Source: Bryobacterales bacterium
GTDB lineage: Bacteria > Acidobacteriota > Terriglobia > Bryobacterales > Bryobacteraceae
Assembly (NCBI GenBank): GCA_016789785.1
Contig: JAEUQE010000371.1
Location: forward strand, 1-5,392
Direction of reading: 5' to 3'
Length of the DNA: 5,392 bases
Of this stretch, positions 1 through 5,392 are shown in pieces (position 1 is the stretch's first letter; each line of letters begins with the position of its first letter). The position numbers were made by a program, and so were the translations under genes. A model generated the notes under the pieces. It was not told where the DNA came from. It saw only the letters and a list, made by a program, of their open reading frames with translations, and searched no databases.

Positions 1-61
1 GTTGGAGGGCCCCAAGACAGAGGACGCTAGTCACTAAATTCCCATGCCAGGTGTCTCAAAC

Positions 62-250
62 CCGTTGACACGCGCCGACAGATTGCCGCCGCGTGACGGA
101 ATATCTGCAAGAGGTGGAATCGAGAAAGTAACGCGCCGCGCGGGTTGCCGTCCGTGCGGCGCGAGGTGCAATCGCTTGGGAGCGAAAGTGCCCGCCCCGA
201 GGGAGTGGGGCGTGACTGCAACCCAACTTACGACACGTCATCGCAGTGTC
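62..250 (+). ncRNA. Candidate structured RNA (five consecutive stem-loops), class unknown
   Basis: Five inverted repeats lie in a row. The first is 62-65/96-99 plus 69-74/90-95 (10 pairs with a 3-base bulge). The second is 132-139/156-163 (8 perfect pairs), continued through a G-T pair at 140/155 and three more pairs at 141-143/152-154. The third is 172-176/181-185 with a 4-base loop. The fourth is 193-198/207-212, and the fifth is 232-236/246-250. The G-T pair would be a G-U wobble on the plus strand but a C-A mismatch on the minus strand, which weakly favours plus-strand transcription. Two loops have distant complements: 81-86 with 168-173 (GATTGC/GCAATC) and 142-148 with 218-224 (GGGTTGC/GCAACCC). 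The linkers are purine-rich, for example 99-131. I looked for RNase P RNA, tmRNA, SRP RNA, group I and II intron cores and common riboswitch signatures and recognised none. GC-rich DNA gives chance hairpins, so this is a hypothesis. It could also be a mobile-element end. Confidence 0.3.
132..163. repeat. Strong 12-pair inverted repeat (GC-rich hairpin)
   Basis: The arms CGCGCCGC (132-139) and GCGGCGCG (156-163) are perfectly complementary. Pairing continues inward with 140/155 (G-T) and 141-143/152-154, leaving an 8-base loop at 144-151. It is the most stable element in the gene-free region. No T-run follows on either strand, so it does not look like a standard intrinsic terminator for the HEAT-repeat gene, whose stop codon lies about 200 bases away. 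Confidence 0.65.
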
Positions 251-261
251 ACAGGGACAAA

Positions 262-325
262 CGTACTAAGTAGGTCGCGTTTTGGCCGGTCGTACTAAGA
301 ACGGTAGGACGCGAGTACCACCGGC
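262..325. repeat. Imperfect tandem direct repeat, two units
   Basis: CGTACTAAG occurs at 262-270 and again at 291-299. In both units it is followed by a related block: TAGGTCGCG...GGCCGG at 271-289 and TAGGACGCG...CCACCGG at 305-324. The second copy has five or six extra bases (AACGG and neighbours) between the heptad-like start and the TAGG block. The arrangement looks like a degenerated duplication or a pair of binding sites. It resembles no repeat family I know. It lies 36 bases beyond the HEAT-gene stop codon and directly after the stem-loop cluster. Confidence 0.5.
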
Positions 326-359
326 GCATACAGCGGACGAGTCGTAGCTCGGTACAACG

Positions 360-1460
360 CTACTTCGTCAGCTCGGCCTTATGCTCCTTCCACCATGCTT
401 TCCAGAACGGAGTGTGCTCGGATTCAAACGTCGCGTGGATGATGGTATCCCAGGTTCGATACGGTGAGTACCTCGACGCCGGCTGACTCGAATCCATCGG
501 CAGATTGTTCGCAAAACGCGCAATGCCTCCGCAGGCGATGGCTCGCAATTCGTCACTGGGATCGTCCAGCAGAGCCGCAAGCAAAGGCAGCGTGTCCCGC
601 GTGTGCATCCTTGCCAGCGCACTCGCGGCAGCACTTCTCAAGTCGATCCGGCTGCCCTCATCCGAGGCCATGAGGCCGAGGCTCCACAACGCCCGCCGCT
701 CGGTGTTCACAAAGAGGCGCAGAGAGTCGAGCAACCGCTGCCAAAGGCTATCGTCGGAAGCAAGCGTTCGATGCTCGCGCTGGATGGCGAGGAGCGTGCC
801 GACATCGCCGGCGGCGAGCGAGCCGCGAATTCCAAGATTGCGGATGTGCGGATCGCGGTTGGACTGGAACCTGACGAAGGCGGACTCCAGAAAAGGCGAC
901 TTGCTCCGGCGGAACTCCTCAATCAAATTGATGTTGACCTGCACGCCAGACTCGTGTGCAAGAACTACTTCGGCCAGAACAGTATCGACGACTGAGGCGT
1001 TCGCCGGGAGAGAAGCGAGCACTGCGGCCCGCAGTCCGGGAGGGGACTGCGCAGGGATCTTTAGGAACGCCTCATCCCACATAGGACTCCCCTCGTAGAC
1101 CCACAGGACGGACCATCTGCCAGCAGGCTTACGCGCAAGGAAGAAAATGCCGTACGACTGTAGCTTCGCAGTAGCCGTGTTGCTGGAACGCCGGACACCG
1201 GGCGGCAACTCCCAACTCAGAGAAAGAGTAGTCCCAGCCGCCAGTGGCCCCTTGCGCACTCTCGTGATGTGGACCGTGGCCTCGATCGTGATGACCGGAG
1301 AGTGGGAAAACGGGCTATGGGCATCCACCGCTCCGATGACAATCGCATCCGCAGTATTCGAGAGCCAAGCAACAGAGTTCCGGGCTCCGGGGGTAGCTTG
1401 GCCGGGCTCCAACGTCCATAACCAGATCGCGCAACAAACGATCGGCACAGACCGGTTCAT
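360..1460 (-). CDS. Secreted HEAT-repeat protein of unknown function
   Basis: A complete 366-residue protein with start ATG (1460-1458) and stop TAG. Residues 1-22 look like a signal peptide: a short basic start (MNRS), then a hydrophobic stretch, with probable cleavage after GQA, so the product should act outside the cytoplasmic membrane. Residues about 30-135 form a beta-rich domain starting ADAIVIGAV and including an RVRKGPL segment. This pattern (an 'is a source of ... cost/flow' type fold of unknown role) precedes HEAT repeats in other secreted bacterial proteins I recall. Helical repeats follow at about 203-228 and clearly at 273-317 (RSAAASALARM...LPLLAALLDDPSDELRAIACGGIARF), typical of HEAT/PBS-lyase-like scaffolds. 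The C-terminus (349-364) has the Trp-rich TPFWKAWWKEHKAEL, a usual end for such proteins. The start lacks a good ribosome binding site: TAGG is 4 bases away, and GAGGGAA (1485-1479) is too distant at 18 bases. It lies 54 bases after plsX in the same direction with no clear terminator between, so co-transcription with plsX is possible. No catalytic motif is seen. A protein-interaction scaffold is the best inference. Confidence 0.85.
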   Translation of the reverse strand: MNRSVPIVCCAIWLWTLEPGQATPGARNSVAWLSNTADAIVIGAVDAHSPFSHSPVITIEATVHITRVRKGPLAAGTTLSLSWELPPGVRRSSNTATAKLQSYGIFFLARKPAGRWSVLWVYEGSPMWDEAFLKIPAQSPPGLRAAVLASLPANASVVDTVLAEVVLAHESGVQVNINLIEEFRRSKSPFLESAFVRFQSNRDPHIRNLGIRGSLAAGDVGTLLAIQREHRTLASDDSLWQRLLDSLRLFVNTERRALWSLGLMASDEGSRIDLRSAAASALARMHTRDTLPLLAALLDDPSDELRAIACGGIARFANNLPMDSSQPASRYSPYRTWDTIIHATFESEHTPFWKAWWKEHKAELTK

Positions 1461-1514
1461 GTGCCTACGTTAGCGCAGTTCCCTCTTCGTCGACCACAAG
1501 CCGCGCGACCGAAC

Positions 1515-2543
1515 TTAATCCGCCGAAGCCGCGTCCGCACCAATCGTCGACCGATGCAGTTCTTCCTCAATGCGAGCGTTGACGCCCGCACTGGCGAATT
1601 CCGCGGCCACACGCACCGCATTCTTGATCGCGTTCGCATTCGAGCGCCCATGGCAGATGATGCACACGCCCTTCACGCCAAGCAGCGGCGCGCCACCATA
1701 CTCGGAGTAATCCACGCGTTTCTTGAAGTCCGTGAACGCCGCCCGCGACAGCACATAGCCGATTTGCCGCGTGATGGTCGACTGCAAGGACTCCTTCAGC
1801 ATGTGCTTGATCACTTCCACAATGCCTTCGCTCACCTTCAGCGCCACATTGCCAATGAACCCATCGCAGACAATCACATCGGCGTGCCCCGTATAGAGAT
1901 CGCGTCCCTCCACATTGCCGATGAAGTTGATGGGAAGCCTCTTGAGCAGTGGCGTCGTGTTCTTGGTAAGGTCGTTGCCTTTGTGCTCTTCCTCGCCGAT
2001 CGACAGCAGCCCGACACGCGGCTCGTCGACCTTGAAGATGACTCGGGAGTAGATCTCGCCCATGATGGCGAACTGCGCGAGCATGACCGGCGAAGAGTCG
2101 ACGTTGGCGCCGACATCCACCAGTACCGATGGAGTGCCTTTGAGCGTAGGGAATGCGGATGCGAGCGCGGGACGCTCCACACCGCGCACCATGCCTTGCA
2201 CCATTTTCGCGGTCGCCATCACCGCGCCTGTGTTGCCTGCGGAGACCACGCCCTGTGCGATGCCGTCGCGCACCAAGCGGGTCGCCACGCGGATGGAACT
2301 GTCCTTCTTGGTCCGCATCGCTTTCGCTGCGGAGTCATCCATGGTGATGACTTCGCTGGCATGCTGAATGCGGATGGGGAGATCCCGCCAGCCCCGGAAG
2401 TGGTCGAGCTCTTTGTGGAGGAGATCCTCCCGTCCGACGAGAACTACCTCGACCGGGAGGCTTTTGACCGCATGTATCGCCCCTTCGACTTCCGCCTTAG
2501 GGGCATGATCTCCCCCCATGGCGTCTACCGCGATGGTGACCAT
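1515..2543 (-). CDS. plsX: Phosphate acyltransferase PlsX (acyl-ACP:phosphate)
   Basis: A complete 342-residue protein, the usual PlsX length. PlsX makes acyl-phosphate from acyl-ACP and inorganic phosphate. PlsY then uses acyl-phosphate to acylate glycerol-3-phosphate, the first step of phospholipid synthesis. PlsX is a peripheral enzyme on the inner face of the membrane. Family motifs appear in order: DAMGGDHAP (7-15), VSAGNTGA (100-107), VDVGANVD (142-149), [13 protein letters not shown] (178-190), FIGNVEGRD (207-215), [15 protein letters not shown] (222-236), [13 protein letters not shown] (278-290) and HGRSNANAI (298-306). None is broken. The start is ATG at 2543-2541, chosen because DAMGGD then begins at residue 7 as in homologues. 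The ribosome binding site is weak (GGA four bases before the ATG). The gene lies 77 bases after rpmF, a widespread pairing. In many bacteria fabH follows, but here a HEAT-repeat protein gene does. Identity is very secure. Confidence 0.98.
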   Translation of the reverse strand: MVTIAVDAMGGDHAPKAEVEGAIHAVKSLPVEVVLVGREDLLHKELDHFRGWRDLPIRIQHASEVITMDDSAAKAMRTKKDSSIRVATRLVRDGIAQGVVSAGNTGAVMATAKMVQGMVRGVERPALASAFPTLKGTPSVLVDVGANVDSSPVMLAQFAIMGEIYSRVIFKVDEPRVGLLSIGEEEHKGNDLTKNTTPLLKRLPINFIGNVEGRDLYTGHADVIVCDGFIGNVALKVSEGIVEVIKHMLKESLQSTITRQIGYVLSRAAFTDFKKRVDYSEYGGAPLLGVKGVCIICHGRSNANAIKNAVRVAAEFASAGVNARIEEELHRSTIGADAASAD

Positions 2544-2553
2544 ATTGTCCGTT

Positions 2554-2576
2554 TCGGAGCGGCCTATCGGAGCGGC
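2554..2576. repeat. Direct repeat TCGGAGCGGC x2 in the rpmF-plsX gap
   Basis: The 10-mer TCGGAGCGGC occurs at 2554-2563 and 2567-2576, separated by CTA, giving a 13-base period. It sits 10 bases before the plsX start codon, inside the presumed plsX leader on the minus strand. It could be a regulatory repeat, a simple duplication, or a remnant. No known regulator site is recognised. Confidence 0.45.
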
Positions 2577-2610
2577 GCCTCAGCTTCGAGAACGCTACCC
2601 TGTGACCCTT

Positions 2611-2618
2611 GAGATCTC
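2611..2618. other. Perfect 8-base palindrome just after rpmF
   Basis: GAGATCTC sits three bases beyond the rpmF stop codon in the rpmF-plsX gap. It is short and has no T-run after it, so it is not a credible terminator. Readthrough from rpmF into plsX is therefore likely. Confidence 0.25.
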
Positions 2619-2620
2619 GC

Positions 2621-2803
2621 TTACTGTTCCGCGACTTCGATGACTTCGCGGCCCTTGTAGTGGCCGCAGGCGGGGCAGACCCGGTGAGGCAGCTTCTTCT
2701 CTCCGCAATTCGGGCAGATAGCCAAACCGGCGGTCGTCAGAAAGTCATGCGCGCGACGTTGGGCGGTTCTGCGGTTGGAGTGCCGCCGTTTTGGATTAGG
2801 CAT
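2621..2803 (-). CDS. rpmF: 50S ribosomal protein L32 (zinc-binding form)
   Basis: A complete 60-residue protein of the usual L32 length. It is a structural component of the large ribosomal subunit. The N-terminus MPNPKRRHSNRRTAQRRAHD is the typical basic L32 start. The second half carries two CxxC pairs, CPNC (30-33) and CPAC (43-46), with GEKKLPHRV between them and HYKGREV after. This is the cysteine-bearing (C+) form that binds zinc, in contrast to cysteine-free paralogues some bacteria use under zinc shortage. The start ATG (2803-2801) is preceded by AGAGGAA (2819-2813), a good ribosome binding site with about 10 bases of spacing. It is the first gene of the minus-strand cluster, followed by plsX 77 bases on. 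The DUF177/YceD gene often found upstream of rpmF is absent here, where a divergent gene lies instead. Confidence 0.98.
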   Translation of the reverse strand: MPNPKRRHSNRRTAQRRAHDFLTTAGLAICPNCGEKKLPHRVCPACGHYKGREVIEVAEQ

Positions 2804-2812
2804 AGTTCACCA

Positions 2813-2819
2813 TTCCTCT
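2813..2819 (-). promoter_or_regulatory. Ribosome binding site of rpmF
   Basis: AGAGGAA, read on the minus strand, lies nine bases before the rpmF ATG. It is the clearest Shine-Dalgarno sequence in the minus-strand cluster and supports the rpmF start. Confidence 0.6.
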
Positions 2820-2841
2820 GTCAAAAAGTCGTTTAAATTCC

Positions 2842-2870
2842 AGTATATGATGCGGCAGGCAATGTTGGAA
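2842..2870 (-). promoter_or_regulatory. Likely sigma-70-type promoter of rpmF-plsX
   Basis: On the minus strand, TATACT (2847-2842) matches the -10 consensus in five of six positions. Seventeen bases upstream lies TTCCAA (2870-2865), a weak -35 match (three of six). Transcription would start near 2835, giving a leader of about 30 bases that includes the rpmF ribosome binding site. Spacing and position fit well. The -35 weakness and lack of experimental data limit confidence. Confidence 0.45.
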
Positions 2871-2882
2871 GTAAAGCGCCCG

Positions 2883-2898
2883 TCCGCGATACCGCGGA
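2883..2898. repeat. Inverted repeat TCCGCG-N4-CGCGGA
   Basis: Six-base arms flank a four-base spacer (ATAC) in the middle of the divergent intergenic region, upstream of both the rpmF promoter and the hydrolase gene. It could be an operator for a dimeric regulator or a small hairpin. GC-rich chance pairing is possible. Confidence 0.35.
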
Positions 2899-2990
2899 GG
2901 ACATTCCGGTCAACACACCAGACGCGCGAGTGGTGATACGCAACGCGCACTCACCCCGAATTTCATAGTATATCGCAACGGCACGATCGC

Positions 2991-4811
2991 GTGGGCATGC
3001 CTGACGCCGCCGGGAAGCGGCTCGATCGCAAAGATCCCAACGCCCGGAAAGGAAAGAACGGCCGGTTTTCGTTCATTCCTGTGGCCACTCCCATGACGAT
3101 GCAGCAAGATCAGCCTTCGGCCGCCAGCAATGCCGGCCTCCACAAAACGGGCGTCATTCTGATTCACGGCATCGGCCGGCAGAACCGCTACGACTACACG
3201 AAATCCTTCTCGTCGGCCCTGTATCGCGAGATCAAGACGATCCAGCCGGGCGCCGAACTGCAAATCGATCGCACGGAACTTGCCCGCATGCCGGCACGGA
3301 CGCGTGAAACCAGCGATCTGTTCTCGTTCTTCGGCCCAGGCGGCACTCTCCGCGAGGACGCGCACAAGCACCTTTTCCGGCCCGTATGCATCTTGGATCG
3401 CGACCATGAGATCGCCTTCTATGAGGTCTACTGGGCCGATGAGGATCTGAAATTCTCATGGTTCCAGAAGCTCAAGTTCAACGTCTGGCTGACCACTACG
3501 CTGTGGAACCCTCTGTTCAACGCGCTGTCTGGCAAGTACGCCGCGCGATCCGTGAACCCGTTCCAGTTCGTCCGCTACTGGTCCGCTCTCGGAATCCTCG
3601 ACTTTGTGATTCACATGGCCGAATCCATCCTGGTGCTCTTCGCTTTCGTTGCCCGCAAGACCGAGCCACTGCGGCGATTCGGCGAGATCATCTTCGAATA
3701 TGCCGGCGACGTGAAGCTCTACTACAGCCAGCAGATCTACTTCCACAACCAGACGAAGCTCGACGTGTTGATGGCCCGTTTCGATGAAGTGCTTCTGAAG
3801 GCCAACCTGGATGGTTGCAACTCGATTCACATCGCCGCTCACAGCCTCGGCTCGGTCCTCGCTTACGACGGTCTGCACAGCCACCGCGTGGAGCCCGCGA
3901 AGATGTCGCTCGATTTCCTCGACTATCTCAAGGACCAGTTGGCGCCTGCCAAGATGCTGGAAATCGACCCGTACGAGAAGCTCAAGACCCTCGTCACGCT
4001 CGGATCGCCGTTGGACAAGACGTACTTCGTGTTTCCTTCCGCGCGTCCCATGGCGATGCGGCGGAGGATCCGGTTATCGCTCACCCATCCGGCAAATGGC
4101 GAGACGGCCATCGTGGCGGAGGACGCCGGCCCCACGGAAGCGAGCTTCGAGTGGCACAACATCAACGACATCTCGGATCCACTCGGCGATCGCCTTGCGT
4201 GGTACGGCAGTCCCGAGGCGCCGGCTGCGAGCACCGCCGATTCCAAGGAGTCCGCGCCCCGGCCGCCAGCAGTCGCCAAGGACCCATTCCCCACAGTGGA
4301 GAATCACCGCCAAGCGCACGCATGGTGGCCGCACACCGCCCACAACAACCTGCATCACAATTCCGATGTCATTGGCTGGTTCGCGAGACGATTCGCGGGA
4401 GAGCGTCACTCCACGCTGGCCGAGGCTGGAATCGCCGCCCGCTTCGTTCGAATCGTTTGGATCACCATCCTTGCCTCGGTCAGTTTCGCGGTGCTGTGTT
4501 TCGGATTCTTCTGGATGCTCGATCTTGCGCTCGGCACGGCCCACGATCTGTACGCGGACGCGGAGTCGCACACCATCTTCTCCAAACTGCAAGCGATCGA
4601 CGGGTGGATTGCGTTTGCGCGGTCGCAACTGGATCTGACTCGAGGGTCGGAGTGGCGATGGCTGACACGCCCGATCGTCGTCACCGTGGAGATCTTCCTG
4701 GCCTTTCTCCTGATTGCGCTGATCCCGGCTTGGCTCCGCTACGGGTATGTGGAACGGCTGCGGGCATCTCGCCGCCGCACAAAGGCGGAACCGGAAGAGG
4801 CAGTCGCATGA
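2991..4811 (+). CDS. Membrane-anchored alpha/beta-hydrolase-fold protein (putative lipase/esterase)
   Basis: A 606-residue protein if begun at GTG 2991. The fold is recognised from GVILIHGIGRQ (54-64, the oxyanion-side HG), then SIHIAAHSLGSVLAYD (278-293) with the nucleophile elbow AHSLGS (Ser285, codon 3843-3845). TLVTLGSPLDK (333-343) follows, as in lipases and PGAP1-like hydrolases. Candidate acid residues are Asp393 or Asp396 in NINDISDPLGDRL. Candidate catalytic histidines lie in AHNNLHHNSDV (450-460). Residues 405-440 are an Ala/Pro-rich linker. Two hydrophobic helices at about 486-513 and 561-582 precede a basic tail (RLRASRRRTK). This suggests C-terminal membrane anchoring with the enzyme part probably cytoplasmic, as there is no signal peptide. 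A hydrophobic stretch at about 199-221 may also touch the membrane. The start is uncertain: ATG 2997, GTG 3081 and ATG 3093 are in frame, and none has a good ribosome binding site. The next gene overlaps its stop codon. The substrate is unknown. Confidence 0.85.
   Translation: MGMPDAAGKRLDRKDPNARKGKNGRFSFIPVATPMTMQQDQPSAASNAGLHKTGVILIHGIGRQNRYDYTKSFSSALYREIKTIQPGAELQIDRTELARMPARTRETSDLFSFFGPGGTLREDAHKHLFRPVCILDRDHEIAFYEVYWADEDLKFSWFQKLKFNVWLTTTLWNPLFNALSGKYAARSVNPFQFVRYWSALGILDFVIHMAESILVLFAFVARKTEPLRRFGEIIFEYAGDVKLYYSQQIYFHNQTKLDVLMARFDEVLLKANLDGCNSIHIAAHSLGSVLAYDGLHSHRVEPAKMSLDFLDYLKDQLAPAKMLEIDPYEKLKTLVTLGSPLDKTYFVFPSARPMAMRRRIRLSLTHPANGETAIVAEDAGPTEASFEWHNINDISDPLGDRLAWYGSPEAPAASTADSKESAPRPPAVAKDPFPTVENHRQAHAWWPHTAHNNLHHNSDVIGWFARRFAGERHSTLAEAGIAARFVRIVWITILASVSFAVLCFGFFWMLDLALGTAHDLYADAESHTIFSKLQAIDGWIAFARSQLDLTRGSEWRWLTRPIVVTVEIFLAFLLIALIPAWLRYGYVERLRASRRRTKAEPEEAVA
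4793..4800 (+). promoter_or_regulatory. Ribosome binding site of the downstream exported protein
   Basis: GGAAGAGG lies seven bases before the ATG at 4808, within the last codons of the hydrolase gene. It supports that start and, with the ATGA overlap, coupled translation of the two genes. Confidence 0.6.
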
Positions 4812-5392
4812 ATCGCCTCCAAACCTTGATAGCGTGCCTCCTCGGCGTGATTCCGCCCTTCGCCTGTGCGCAAACTCCGCCGGTGTTTCAGTTGAATGGC
4901 AGCCCGGTCAGCCGGGAGAAACTGCTGGAACACTACGCGCCAAGCGTTCTGCACTGGCACCAACAATATAAGGACAGAGACAAGTGGAGCTTTCTCGATC
5001 TCCTCATGGCAATCGACTTTGATGGAGACCGCGAGACCGAGGGTAACCGCCGCAAGGCGCAGGAACTGTCGCGCGAAGGACGGGCCTACTCGCTAGAGCC
5101 GGTCTTCTATGCCGACGTGGTGGCCGCCACGAAGTCGCACCTGTTTCTCCTCTACTACTTCTTTCATGCCGCCGATCGCGGCGACAATCTGATCACGCAG
5201 TTGATTGCGTTGTTCCCTCTGGGATGGGGTGCGCACGAGAATGACCTGGAGGGCGGCATGCTGGTGGTCGAGCGCGAAACCGGGAAGGTGGTCGCCGCCT
5301 CGTTTCTCGCGCACAACGAATGGGACGACCGCGCGATCCCTAAGAGCCCCGAAGGCGACGGGAGACTTGACTGGGTGGTGTGGGTGGAAGGC
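4808..5392 (+). CDS. Predicted exported protein with DFDGD and HENDLEGG motifs (3' end cut by window)
   Basis: 195 codons are visible and the frame is open to the right edge, so the gene continues outside. The start ATG overlaps the hydrolase stop (ATGA) and has a good ribosome binding site, which indicates one operon. Residues 1-21 (MNRLQTLIACLLGVIPPFACA) look like a signal peptide with cleavage after ACA. The Cys20 context is a poor lipobox. After YAPSVLHWHQQY (43-54) comes an acidic IDFDGDRE segment (69-76, Asp70/72/74), which could bind a cation. Next is HLFLLYYFFHAADRGDN (111-127), then GWGAHENDLEGGMLVVE (139-155) and LAHNEWDD (167-174). The order YAP...DFDGD...YYFFH..D...HEND-EG...HN recalls secreted proteins of bacteria and fungi with HENDMEG-like cores, loosely like Vps62/NPP1-type proteins. 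I cannot name the family or a reaction. The conserved His/Asp/Glu residues suggest metal binding (inference). It may act with, or protect against, the adjacent hydrolase. Confidence 0.8.
   Translation, partial: MNRLQTLIACLLGVIPPFACAQTPPVFQLNGSPVSREKLLEHYAPSVLHWHQQYKDRDKWSFLDLLMAIDFDGDRETEGNRRKAQELSREGRAYSLEPVFYADVVAATKSHLFLLYYFFHAADRGDNLITQLIALFPLGWGAHENDLEGGMLVVERETGKVVAASFLAHNEWDDRAIPKSPEGDGRLDWVVWVEG

Larger units (their letters stand above)
1..359. other. Gene-free region downstream of the HEAT-repeat gene
   Basis: No convincing protein-coding gene is seen here on either strand. The short open frames present (the longest is 84 codons at 44-298, plus strand) overlap one another and resemble no family. 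They lack good ribosome binding sites and run across strong inverted repeats. The stretch holds a cluster of stem-loops at 62-250 and an imperfect direct repeat at 262-325, both listed separately. The part from 326 to 359 shows nothing clear. No hairpin followed by a T-run is visible just after the HEAT-gene stop codon, so the end of that transcript is not defined. The left edge cuts the region, so a gene just outside could own part of it, for example as an untranslated region or a mobile-element end. Confidence 0.6.
2804..2990. promoter_or_regulatory. Divergent intergenic region between rpmF and the hydrolase gene
   Basis: This 187-base stretch must hold the control sites of both gene groups. 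It is locally AT-rich near 2820-2850 and 2960-2975. The heptamer AGTATAT occurs at 2842-2848, overlapping the rpmF -10 box, and again at 2967-2973, shortly before the hydrolase start. Inverted repeats are TCCGCG/CGCGGA (2883-2888/2893-2898) and GAGTG/CACTC (2928-2932/2948-2952). The second AT-rich block could serve as a -10 region for the hydrolase gene (TAGTAT at 2966-2971), but no good -35 box accompanies it. No known operator is recognised. Confidence 0.4.

Noticed and set aside
132..212. Intrinsic terminator for the HEAT-repeat gene
   Set aside because: The hairpins at 132-163 and 193-212 are strong but not followed by a T-run on the minus strand, and they lie about 150-230 bases past the stop codon.
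44..298. An 84-codon open frame in the left gene-free region
   Set aside because: There is no good ribosome binding site and no family resemblance. It runs through the strong inverted repeats, and competing frames exist on the other strand.
40..360. Group I or group II intron, RNase P RNA, tmRNA or a known riboswitch
   Set aside because: None of the conserved cores I know (group II domain V, RNase P GAGGAAAGTCC-type block, tmRNA ends, common riboswitch consensus blocks) was found on either strand, and no reverse transcriptase gene is in the window.
505..1098. Plus-strand open frames (505-1098, 603-995) inside the HEAT-repeat gene
   Set aside because: The products are Arg/Ser- or Ala-rich with no recognisable domain. 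The minus-strand frame has a signal peptide, HEAT repeats and a typical C-terminus.
1461..2612. A 383-codon open frame on the plus strand opposite plsX
   Set aside because: It is antisense to a fully conserved plsX. Its translation is rich in His, Arg and Asp without any family motif, as expected from reading GC-rich codons backwards. PlsX motifs fully explain the conservation of the other strand.
3811..4638. A 275-codon plus-strand frame overlapping the hydrolase gene, and several antisense frames there
   Set aside because: The product is an Arg/Ser/Thr-rich translation typical of a shifted frame. The hydrolase frame carries the catalytic motifs and membrane helices without interruption.
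1..5392. CRISPR array, tRNA genes or rRNA genes
   Set aside because: No regularly spaced repeats with unique spacers, no tRNA-like arms with a GTTCGA-type loop and no rRNA conserved blocks were recognised.

Overview
The window is 5392 bases of GC-rich bacterial DNA. It holds five protein-coding genes and one long gene-free stretch at the left end. The best guess for the source is an acidobacterium, perhaps of the Solibacter/Bryobacter type. This rests on the look of the L32 and PlsX proteins and on a secreted HEAT-repeat protein ending in a Trp-rich FWKAWW motif. It is an inference from remembered family appearance, not a database result.

Layout. Positions 1-359 hold no convincing gene. Bases 62-250 contain a run of consecutive inverted repeats (62-99, 132-163, 172-185, 193-212, 232-250) with additional loop-to-distal complementarities, so they may encode a structured RNA. 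An imperfect tandem repeat follows at 262-325. Next comes a minus-strand cluster read right to left. It starts with rpmF (ribosomal protein L32, 2803-2621), then plsX (phosphate acyltransferase of phospholipid synthesis, 2543-1515), then a secreted HEAT-repeat protein of unknown function (1460-360). rpmF-plsX is a classical bacterial pairing. In many bacteria fabH follows plsX, but here the HEAT protein takes that place. No DUF177/YceD gene is seen upstream of rpmF.

A 187-base divergent intergenic region (2804-2990) carries a plausible promoter for rpmF, small inverted repeats and a repeated AGTATAT heptamer. On the plus strand follow two genes whose stop and start codons overlap (ATGA). The first encodes a 606-residue alpha/beta-hydrolase-fold protein with an AHSLGS nucleophile motif and two C-terminal membrane helices. 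The second is cut by the right edge. It encodes a predicted secreted protein with a DFDGD segment and a GAHENDLEGG segment.

How they work together. L32 and PlsX link ribosome production with membrane lipid synthesis. The hydrolase and its partner look like a translationally coupled pair: a membrane-anchored putative lipase or esterase and an exported acidic/His-rich-motif protein. The pair could form an envelope-associated enzyme system, but neither substrate nor role can be read from the sequence. The two points most worth a second look are the candidate structured RNA at the left end and this hydrolase pair.
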